DNA of 36,984 nt from Blastococcus sp. KM273128 (GTDB lineage Bacteria; Actinomycetota; Actinomycetes; Mycobacteriales; Geodermatophilaceae). The position numbers and the translations under genes are program-made. Location of the stretch: contig NZ_SSXA01000038.1 in NCBI RefSeq assembly GCF_021698975.1, positions 1-36,984 of the forward strand, read 5' to 3'. A model generated the notes under the pieces. The model was not told the origin of the DNA, did not search any database, and worked only from the letters and a program-made list of their open reading frames with translations. Positions 31,102 to 36,984 of the stretch are shown piece after piece (the first letter of the stretch is position 1; each line of letters begins with the position of its first letter).

Positions 31102-31970
31102 CTGGGCACCCGGATCCGGCCGGAGGCGACCGGGACGACGGCGCCGCGCACGGTGGCCGCGACCGCGCTGCCACCCGCGGCGGTGACGGTGCACTCGAGC
31201 ACCGAGGGCCGCCCCATCCGCTCGCCCTGCCGCACGGTGTAGCGGGACGCGCCCTCCCCGGCCAGCAGCCCGCTCTCGACCAGCCACACCCCGGTGCCCA
31301 GGGCCGCGGAGCCGGTGGCCGGGTCCTCGCCCCAGACCAGGTCGCGGGCGAACACCCGGGCGCGGGCGGTGGCGGTCGCGGCGTCCCAGGACACCACCGA
31401 CACGCCCTCGCCCACCTCGAACCCGGCCAGCGCCCGCGGGTCGGGCACGGCGCGGTCGACGGCGTCAGGGCAGACCGAGAGGTAGGCGAACGGCAGGCCG
31501 CAACCGGCGACGTCCGACGGCACGCCGGTCAGGTCGGCGGCGTCCAGCCCCATCGCCTCGGCGAGCCGGCCGGGCGCCGGGCCGTCCTCCAGGGTGGGCG
31601 CACCCCCGGAGAGGGTGGCGCCGTCACCGTCCACCACGACGTCGAGGATCCCGGCGCCGCACTCCTGGCGGAGGGTCCCGGCCGGGAGCCGCCCGGTGCG
31701 CACCAGCGTGTGCGCGGCGCCGACGCTCGGGTGGCCGGCGAAGGGCAGCTCGGCGTACGGGGTGAAGATCCGCACCCGGTAGTCGGCGCCGGGCCCGGTG
31801 GGCGCGCAGAGGAAGGAGGTCTCCGACAGCGCGAACTCGTTCGCCAGCGCCTGGCACTGCCCGGTGGTCAGCTCGTCGGCGTCGAACACCACGGCCAGCG
31901 GGTTCCCGGCGAACGCCCGCGGGGCGAACACGTCGACGACCTCGTACTCCAGCTCGACCGGGGCAGCCAC
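31098..31970 (-). CDS. PhzF-family isomerase/epimerase-like protein
   Basis: The 290-aa protein has the PhzF/DAP-epimerase-like two-lobed fold: EYEVVDVFAPRAFAGNPLAV, ANEFALSETSFL with the catalytic Glu after the Ser-containing turn, RIFTPYAELPFAGHPSVGAA, and VWGEDPATGSAALG in the second lobe. Isolated PhzF homologues have mostly unknown substrates. GTG start from a leaderless promoter. Coupled to the downstream EamA exporter by a CTGA overlap, so the pair may make and export, or import and process, one compound. Confidence 0.85.
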   Translation of the reverse strand: MAAPVELEYEVVDVFAPRAFAGNPLAVVFDADELTTGQCQALANEFALSETSFLCAPTGPGADYRVRIFTPYAELPFAGHPSVGAAHTLVRTGRLPAGTLRQECGAGILDVVVDGDGATLSGGAPTLEDGPAPGRLAEAMGLDAADLTGVPSDVAGCGLPFAYLSVCPDAVDRAVPDPRALAGFEVGEGVSVVSWDAATATARARVFARDLVWGEDPATGSAALGTGVWLVESGLLAGEGASRYTVRQGERMGRPSVLECTVTAAGGSAVAATVRGAVVPVASGRIRVPS

Positions 31971-31977
31971 GGCCCCG

Positions 31978-31987
31978 ACGGTAGCCT
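31978..31987. promoter_or_regulatory. Overlapping divergent -10 elements
   Basis: Leftward TACCGT occupies 31983-31978, 7 nt from the PhzF GTG at 31970. Rightward TAGCCT occupies 31982-31987, 8 nt from the MgtE-CBS GTG at 31996. They share the two bases TA at 31982-31983. The entire intergenic distance is 25 bp. Confidence 0.55.
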
Positions 31988-31995
31988 TTGCGATC

Positions 31996-33234
31996 GTGAC
32001 GACGGCGACCAGGGCGTACGTCTCCCGGCTCGCCGGGCTGACCGTCTTCGACCCCAACGGCGACCGCGTCGGCAAGGTGCGCGACGTCGTCGTGGGCCTG
32101 CGGGTCGGGACGGCGTGCCCCCGGGTGCTGGGCCTGGTGGTGGAGGTGGTCGCCCGGCGGCGGATCTTCGTGCCGATGGGCCGGGTGACCGCGCTCGACC
32201 CGGGCGCGGTCCTGCTCGCCTCGGGCACCCTCAACCTCAAGCGGTTCGAGCAGCGCGCCGGGGAGACCCTCGTGCTCGGCGAGCTGCTCGACCGGCGTGT
32301 GACGATCAACGAGTCCGGCCGCCCGGCGACCGTCGTCGACGCCGGGATGGAGCAGACCCGCACCGGTGACTGGCTGCTCTCGCGGGTCGCCGTCCAGGAG
32401 CCCGGCCGGCTGGGCCGGCGCGGCCAGCTGCACCAGCTGGAGTGGGACGAGGTCACCGGGCTGGCGCTGCCGCAGACCGGGCAGGGCGCCGAGACGCTGA
32501 TCGCCACCTACCGCGAGCTCAATGCCGCCGACATGGCGCACGCGTTGCAGGAGCTGCCGATCAAGCGCCGGCACGAGGTGGCCGAGGCGATGGACGACGT
32601 CCGGCTGGCCGACGTGCTGGGCGAGCTGCCCGAGGCCGAGCAGATCACCATCCTCGGCACCCTGGAGGAGAGCCGGGCCGCCGACGTCCTCGAGGAGATG
32701 GACCCCGACGACGCCGCGGACCTGCTCTCCGAGCTGCACGCCGTCGACCGGAACCGGCTGCTGGAGCTGATGGAGCCCGACGAGGCCGAGTCGGTGCGCC
32801 AGCTGCTCAAGTACTCCGAGGACACCGCCGGCGGGATGATGACCAGCGAGCCGGTGATCCTGGCACCGGACGCCACCATCGCCGAGGCGCTGGCCCGCGT
32901 CCGCGAGGAGGAGATCACCCCGGCCCTGGCCAGCCAGGTCTACGTCTGCCGGCCCCCGTCGGCCACGCCGACCGGCCGCTACCTGGGGCTCGCGCACATC
33001 CAGCGGCTGCTCCGCGAACCCCCCTCGACGCTGGTGAGCGGCGTGCTCGACGACCTCGAGCCGCTGCGGCCCGAGGCCCCGCTGGCCGAGGTCACGCACT
33101 ACTTCGCCACCTACAACCTCGTCGCCGCGCCGGTCGTCGACGCGCAGGGCCGGCTGGTGGGGGCGGTGAGCGTGGACGACGTCCTGGACCACCTGCTCCC
33201 CGAGGACTGGCGGGAGCGTGCCCGCCGTGGCTGA
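31996..33234 (+). CDS. MgtE-N/CBS-domain protein without membrane channel
   Basis: The 412-aa protein has a PRC-barrel-like N-terminal part (1-170; LAGLTVFDPNGDRVGKVRDV and a second FEQRAGETLVLGELLDRRVT), the MgtE-N superhelical domain (about 175-270; YRELNAADMAHALQELPIKR, RAADVLEEMDPDDAADLLSE), and a pair of CBS domains (GGMMTSEPVILAPDATIAEA to VGAVSVDDVLDHLL). The transmembrane Mg2+ pore of true MgtE is missing, so it is a sensor-type relative. M. tuberculosis Rv1232c, near mrp (Rv1229c), has the same form. Overlaps the DUF1003 gene. Confidence 0.88.
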   Translation: MTTATRAYVSRLAGLTVFDPNGDRVGKVRDVVVGLRVGTACPRVLGLVVEVVARRRIFVPMGRVTALDPGAVLLASGTLNLKRFEQRAGETLVLGELLDRRVTINESGRPATVVDAGMEQTRTGDWLLSRVAVQEPGRLGRRGQLHQLEWDEVTGLALPQTGQGAETLIATYRELNAADMAHALQELPIKRRHEVAEAMDDVRLADVLGELPEAEQITILGTLEESRAADVLEEMDPDDAADLLSELHAVDRNRLLELMEPDEAESVRQLLKYSEDTAGGMMTSEPVILAPDATIAEALARVREEEITPALASQVYVCRPPSATPTGRYLGLAHIQRLLREPPSTLVSGVLDDLEPLRPEAPLAEVTHYFATYNLVAAPVVDAQGRLVGAVSVDDVLDHLLPEDWRERARRG

Positions 33235-33763
33235 GGGCCCCCGGCTCGACGTCCCCCGCAGCGGGGCCCGCCGGTTCGGCAGCTTCCTCCGGCTGAACCC
33301 CGACGCCGTCGGCCAGTTCGCCGAGAGCATCGCCCGGTTCCTGGGCACCGGCCGGTTCCTCGCCGTCCAGACGATCGTCGTGGCGGTGTGGATCGCCCTC
33401 AACGTCTTCGCCGTCCGGCTGCGCTGGGACCCCTACCCCTTCATCCTGCTCAACCTGGCCTTCTCGACCCAGGCCGCGTACGCCGCGCCGCTGATCCTGC
33501 TGGCGCAGAACCGGCAGGCCGACCGCGACCGCGTGCAGGCCGAGGAGGACCGGGCCCGGGCGGCGTCGACCCGCGCCGACACCGAGTACCTGGCCCGGGA
33601 GCTGGCAGCGGTGCGCGTCGCCGTCGGCGAGCTGGCCACCCGCGACTTCATCCGCAGCGAGCTCACCCGCCTCGCCAGCGACGACGGCGAGGATGCCGAG
33701 AAGCGCGAGAAGAAGCGGAAGAAGCGCGAGGAGGCCGAGGCGCGCGGCGGGGCCCCGGCCTAG
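33227..33763 (+). CDS. DUF1003 membrane protein
   Basis: 178 aa. Two membrane segments (TIVVAVWIALNVFAVRL and PFILLNLAFSTQAAYAAPLI) followed by ILLAQNRQADRDRVQAEEDR, a hallmark of DUF1003, and a charged coiled-coil ending in a Lys/Arg/Glu-rich tail (KREKKRKKREEAEARG). The gene overlaps the end of the MgtE-N/CBS gene; I choose GTG 33227, 10 nt after GGGAG; GTG 33218 is possible. The tight link suggests a complex with the CBS protein, inferred only. Confidence 0.85.
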   Translation: MAEGPRLDVPRSGARRFGSFLRLNPDAVGQFAESIARFLGTGRFLAVQTIVVAVWIALNVFAVRLRWDPYPFILLNLAFSTQAAYAAPLILLAQNRQADRDRVQAEEDRARAASTRADTEYLARELAAVRVAVGELATRDFIRSELTRLASDDGEDAEKREKKRKKREEAEARGGAPA

Positions 33764-33775
33764 CCGTCCCGCGGC

Positions 33776-34426
33776 TCAGCCGATCAGCCCGCCGAAGACG
33801 TGGGACAAGCGCAGGGCGAGCACCGTGGCCGGGGCCAGCAGGAGGAGCCCCCAGACCCGGGCCGACCGCGACCGGGGCAGCACGAGGACGAGCACCAGCG
33901 CCACCGCCGCATCGACGACGCCCTGCACCGGGTGGACCGGTGCAGGCGCGCCGTCGACGGGGTCGGTGACCGCCCACCACAGCGCGAGGAACTCGCCGCG
34001 GGCCAGCACGATGCCGGCGGCGAGCGCGAGCACCGCGCCCGGCAGCGGACCGCTGCGGCGGGTCGCCCACCACACCCCGGCCGAGGTGAGCGCCACGGCC
34101 GTGGCCGAGAGGCCGAGCCACACCGGCAGCAGCCGGTTCCAGCCGAAGTGCAGGACCCACGCCGCGTAGGCGTAGTACGCCAGCGTCATCGCCGCGAAGA
34201 AGACGGCGGCCCGGACGGCGGCGGGCAGCAGCGACGGCGCGGCCCGGCCGATGAGCGCGACGGCCAGCACCCAGGCGGCCGGGTAGGTGCCGAGGTCGGC
34301 GGCCCACCGCCACCCGGACTCGTCGGCCGCCTTCGCCGCGACCCCGGCCAGCACCCCGCCGAGAGCGGCGACGGCGAGGCGGAGGGGCTCCCGGGCGGTG
34401 CGCGGCGGCGCGAGGACGGCGTCCAT
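33776..34426 (-). CDS. Membrane protein of unknown function (DUF6518-like)
   Basis: 216 aa with about six membrane segments: LAVAALGGVLAGVAAKAADE, LGTYPAAWVLAVALIG, AVFFAAMTLAYYAYAAWVL, ATAVALTSAGVWWATR, PGAVLALAAGIVLARGEFLA and VVDAAVALVLVLVLPRS. The pattern recalls DUF6518-type proteins, but I am not sure of the family. ATG start at 34424-34426. Convergent with DUF1003, 12 nt away. Confidence 0.72.
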   Translation of the reverse strand: MDAVLAPPRTAREPLRLAVAALGGVLAGVAAKAADESGWRWAADLGTYPAAWVLAVALIGRAAPSLLPAAVRAAVFFAAMTLAYYAYAAWVLHFGWNRLLPVWLGLSATAVALTSAGVWWATRRSGPLPGAVLALAAGIVLARGEFLALWWAVTDPVDGAPAPVHPVQGVVDAAVALVLVLVLPRSRSARVWGLLLLAPATVLALRLSHVFGGLIG

Positions 34427-34476
34427 CGGTGGGGATGGTGCCCGACGGCACCCACGGGGGCGCCGCGACGCGCGCG

Positions 34477-34788
34477 TCAGCCGGTGAGCAGGTGCACCCC
34501 GGCGCCGGCCGCCCCGGCGACCAGCAGCACGACGATGAACGGCGCCCGCAGCGCCAGGGCCAGCGCGGCGACGGCGAGCCCGGCCAGCCGGCCGTCGACG
34601 ACGATCTCCGCGCCGCTGGTCAGCCCCTGCACGACGACGAGCGCCGCCAGCAGCGCCGCGGGCACGAAGTCGACGACGCGCGCCACCCACGGCTGCTCCA
34701 CCCAGGACGCCGGCACCGACATCCCGGCCAGCTTGAGCAGGTAGCAGCCGACCGAGGCGACGAGCACCGCCGTCCAGGTGCCGCTCAC
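34477..34788 (-). CDS. azlD: AzlD-family branched-chain amino acid export subunit
   Basis: The 103-aa protein has four membrane segments (AVLVASVGCYLLKLAG, VDFVPAALLAALVVVQGL, LAGLAVAALALALRAPFIVV and LLVAGAAGAGVHLLTG), the AzlD form and length. AzlCD exports branched-chain amino acids in B. subtilis and its relatives. The GTG start overlaps the stop of azlC in a GTGA coupling. Confidence 0.88.
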   Translation of the reverse strand: MSGTWTAVLVASVGCYLLKLAGMSVPASWVEQPWVARVVDFVPAALLAALVVVQGLTSGAEIVVDGRLAGLAVAALALALRAPFIVVLLVAGAAGAGVHLLTG

Positions 34789-35474
34789 GGCCCCACCGCG
34801 CGGCGCGGCCGACCGGCCAGGGCGACCGCCACCACGGCGGCGACCACCTGCACCCCGGGCGGGACGAACGGCGTCAGCGCCAGCGCGACCACCGCGCCGC
34901 CGAGCGCGACCCGCCGCTGCACCGCCGGCTCGGGGAAGGCCCGGCCCAGCCGCGGCCAGAGCAGCGCGAGGAAGGCCGCCGGCACGATCGCGTCCAGCGC
35001 CGCCCGGGCAGTGCCGCCCAGCGCGGCCGCACCGAGCGCGCCGACGACGGTCGTGGCATTCCAGGTCAGGTAGAGCGTCGCCCCGCCCACCAGGAACGCC
35101 AGCCCGGCCATCGCCCGGTCGGGGGCCGCCAGCGACAGCGCCGTCGTCTCGTCGATGACCCAGTGCGCCGTGCCGGCGCGGCGCAGCCGGCCCCGCGGCC
35201 GGAGCAGCGGCACCAGCCGCACGCCGTAGACGGTGTTGCGGGTGCCCAGCAGCAGCGCGCTGCCGACGGCGGCCAGCGGGCTGCCGCCGGCGCCGAGGAC
35301 GCCGACGAGGGCGAACTGCGAGGCCCCCGTGAACATGACCGCGGAGAGGACGACGGCCTGCCAGACGTCGAGCCCGGCGGCGTCGGCCGCGGCCCCGAAT
35401 GCCACCCCGTACAGGCCGACGGCGAGCCCGAGGCCGACCGCGTCCCGCAGGGTCTCGGCGCGGTCGGGCTGCAC
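34785..35474 (-). CDS. azlC: AzlC-family branched-chain amino acid export subunit
   Basis: The 229-aa protein is the large AzlC subunit: LRDAVGLGLAVGLYGVAFGA, LSAVMFTGASQFALVGVLGA and LLGTRNTVYGVRLVPLLRPR, then AHWVIDETTALSLAAPDRAM, are its hallmarks. GTG start, 7 nt after TAGGGT (leaderless). It is co-transcribed with azlD through a 4-nt overlap, and is divergent from mrp with 165 nt between. Confidence 0.9.
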   Translation of the reverse strand: MQPDRAETLRDAVGLGLAVGLYGVAFGAAADAAGLDVWQAVVLSAVMFTGASQFALVGVLGAGGSPLAAVGSALLLGTRNTVYGVRLVPLLRPRGRLRRAGTAHWVIDETTALSLAAPDRAMAGLAFLVGGATLYLTWNATTVVGALGAAALGGTARAALDAIVPAAFLALLWPRLGRAFPEPAVQRRVALGGAVVALALTPFVPPGVQVVAAVVAVALAGRPRRAVGP

Positions 35475-35481
35475 GCCGACG

Positions 35482-35487
35482 ACCCTA
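35482..35487 (-). promoter_or_regulatory. -10 element TAGGGT, leaderless start of azlC
   Basis: On the minus strand TAGGGT is followed by 7 nt and GTG at 35474; no ribosome site. Confidence 0.55.
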
Positions 35488-35639
35488 GTTGCGCCCCCGG
35501 TGCGCGCCAGATCACCCTCCGCCGGCCCGACGGGTCCGCGTGCCGCCGTAGAGTGGCAGGCGACCGATCGCGCGGGTCGCCGCTCCGGCCGCGACCTCCG
35601 GCCGCCGGTCCCCCGCTCGTGAGGAGACAGACGAACACG

Positions 35640-36791
35640 ATGTCCGACCAGCTGACCGGCACCCCGGCGCTCGACGCCGTCAACGCCGCTCTGGCCACCG
35701 TCCAGGACCCGGAGATCAACCGCCCGCTCACCGAGCTGGGCATGGTCAAGGACGTGCGGATCGGGCCCGACGGCTCGGTCGCCGTCGAGGTCTACCTGAC
35801 CGTCGCCGGCTGCCCGATGCGGGAGACGATCACCAACCGGGTCACCTCCGCCGTCGGCGCCGTGCCGGGGGTGACCTCGGTGCAGGTCGCCCTCGACGTG
35901 ATGAACGACGAGCAGCGGGCCGAGCTGCGGAAGACGGTGCGCGGCACCGACGCCGCCGACCCGGTGATCCCGTTCGCCCAGCCCGGCTCGCTGACCCGCG
36001 TCTACGCCGTCGCCTCCGGCAAGGGTGGCGTCGGCAAGTCCAGCGTCACGGTGAACCTCGCGGCCGCCCTGGCCAAGCGCGGGCTCTCGGTGGGTGTCGT
36101 GGACGCCGACATCTACGGCCACTCGGTGCCGCGCATGCTGGGCGTCGACGACAAGCCCACGCAGGTCGACAACATGATCATGCCGCCGCAGTCGATGGGC
36201 GTGAAGGTCATCTCGATCGGCATGTTCACCCCGGGCAACACCCCGGTCGTGTGGCGCGGGCCGATGCTGCACCGCGCGCTGCAGCAGTTCCTCGCCGACG
36301 TCTGGTGGGGCGACCTCGACGTGCTGCTGCTGGACCTGCCCCCGGGCACCGGCGACGTCGCGATCTCCATCGCCCAGCTGCTGCCGAACGCCGAGATCCT
36401 CGTCGTGACCACGCCGCAGCTGGCCGCGGCCGAGGTCGCCGAGCGCGCCGGTGCGATCGCCACCCAGACCCACCAGCAGGTCGTCGGCGTCATCGAGAAC
36501 ATGAGCTGGATGGAGCTGCCCGACGGCTCGCGTGTCGAGGTCTTCGGCTCCGGCGGCGGTCAGACCGTCTCCGACGCGCTCACCCGCACGCTCGGTGCGC
36601 GGGTACCGCTGCTCGGCCAGATCCCGCTGGACACCCGGCTGCGCGAGGCCGGCGACGCCGGTGCGCCGATCGTCCTGGCCGACCCCGAGACCCCGGCCGC
36701 GAAGGCGCTCGAGAAGATCGCCGACGGGCTCGCCGTCCGCCAGCGCGGGCTGCAGGGCATGTCCCTGGGGCTCACCCCCGTCCGCCGCTAG
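35640..36791 (+). CDS. mrp: Mrp/NBP35-type Fe-S carrier ATPase
   Basis: 383 aa. An N-terminal MIP18/DUF59 domain (ALATVQDPEINRPLTELGMV, VAGCPMRETI) precedes the ATPase, whose deviant Walker A is SGKGGVGKSS. DADIYGHSVPRMLG, MLHRALQQFLADVWWGDLDV and DLPPGTGDVAIS complete the site. Mrp proteins bind and transfer Fe-S clusters. The CxxC of E. coli ApbC is absent: the corresponding segment reads ENMSWMELPDGSRVEVFG, as in actinobacterial Mrp such as Rv1229c, so cluster binding must differ. ATG start with GAGGAGAC 12 nt upstream. A strong hairpin follows. Confidence 0.93.
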   Translation: MSDQLTGTPALDAVNAALATVQDPEINRPLTELGMVKDVRIGPDGSVAVEVYLTVAGCPMRETITNRVTSAVGAVPGVTSVQVALDVMNDEQRAELRKTVRGTDAADPVIPFAQPGSLTRVYAVASGKGGVGKSSVTVNLAAALAKRGLSVGVVDADIYGHSVPRMLGVDDKPTQVDNMIMPPQSMGVKVISIGMFTPGNTPVVWRGPMLHRALQQFLADVWWGDLDVLLLDLPPGTGDVAISIAQLLPNAEILVVTTPQLAAAEVAERAGAIATQTHQQVVGVIENMSWMELPDGSRVEVFGSGGGQTVSDALTRTLGARVPLLGQIPLDTRLREAGDAGAPIVLADPETPAAKALEKIADGLAVRQRGLQGMSLGLTPVRR

Positions 36792-36810
36792 CAGCAGCCT
36801 CAGCACGCCC

Positions 36811-36844
36811 CGCGGGGCCGGTCCCACCCGGGACCGGCCCCGCG
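36811..36844 (+). terminator. Perfect 15-bp hairpin after mrp
   Basis: Arms CGCGGGGCCGGTCCC (36811-36825) and GGGACCGGCCCCGCG (36830-36844) with an ACCC loop, 20 nt past the mrp stop. Confidence 0.8.
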
Positions 36845-36912
36845 TCGCGTCCGGGGCGGTGCGGGATGCCGCGCCCCTCCCCCGCCGAGCCGGCCCGCTC
36901 CCTCGCGGCGTC

Positions 36913-36984
36913 GTCCTCCCCCACCGCGGAGCGTCCTCCCTCACCGTCTGCGCCGAGGGAGGACGCTCCGCGGTGGGGGAGGAC
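36913..36984. repeat. Perfect 30-bp inverted repeat at the window end
   Basis: Arms 36913-36942 and 36955-36984 are exact reverse complements with a 12-nt spacer (ACCGTCTGCGCC). The right arm runs to the last base, so the repeat could be longer. It could be a second, bidirectional terminator after mrp or a mobile palindromic repeat. Confidence 0.85.

Overview
The window comes from a very GC-rich actinobacterium. Evidence is strong third-position G/C bias, many GTG starts, short -10-only promoters with leaderless starts, LGFP-repeat and type VII secretion proteins, and an Mrp/MgtE-CBS/DUF1003 neighbourhood that also occurs in mycobacteria. Geodermatophilaceae (Blastococcus, Geodermatophilus, Modestobacter) is my best guess; that is inference, as no rRNA or other taxonomic marker is present.

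Positions 1 to about 7140 are the right-hand part of an integrated mobile element. It carries the tail of an unknown gene, a divergent USP-fold protein, an ArdC-type antirestriction protein with a long gene-free leader holding a large hairpin, a small AlpA/excisionase-type DNA-binding protein, a 219-aa accessory protein, a gene that has lost its 3' end, an unrecognised 408-aa protein, and an Xre/RES toxin-antitoxin pair. The element ends inside a tadA/cpaF secretion-ATPase gene: the chromosomal reading frame (minus strand, from 7601) stops resembling TadA at about 7140. Three copies of GTCCGCA spaced exactly 11 bp apart lie about 110 bp inside this end and look like recombination-factor sites. 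The other half of tadA, and probably the integrase, lie left of the window.

Positions 7600-20350 are ordinary chromosome: a frameshifted OsmC-like gene, a HerA-like DUF853 ATPase, a cytosine salvage operon (yeast-Fcy1-type deaminase plus NCS1 permease), a GtrA protein, a secreted protein with five LGFP repeats fused to a glycosidase-like barrel, a membrane protein, an MFS exporter, a secreted alpha/beta hydrolase, and an EthD plus thiamine-diphosphate enzyme pair.

Positions 20400-25280 are a minimal ESX/type VII locus: a WXG100-like protein lacking the WXG residues faces a 1441-aa EccC/EssC-type ATPase with an N-terminal FHA domain. Each gene has an exact TTGTCCACA (DnaA-box-like) 9-mer upstream.

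Positions 25290-31100 hold DUF1028, a quinone-oxidoreductase-like MDR enzyme, an acyl-CoA dehydrogenase, a DUF4190 protein, a malyl-CoA-lyase-like enzyme and an EamA exporter coupled to a PhzF-family enzyme. Positions 31970-36791 hold an MgtE-N/CBS protein, DUF1003, a membrane protein, AzlCD and Mrp. Convergent gene pairs are separated by strong perfect hairpins, and the window ends in a perfect 30-bp inverted repeat. Several genes use a TANNNT-N7/8-GTG arrangement, indicating leaderless transcripts.
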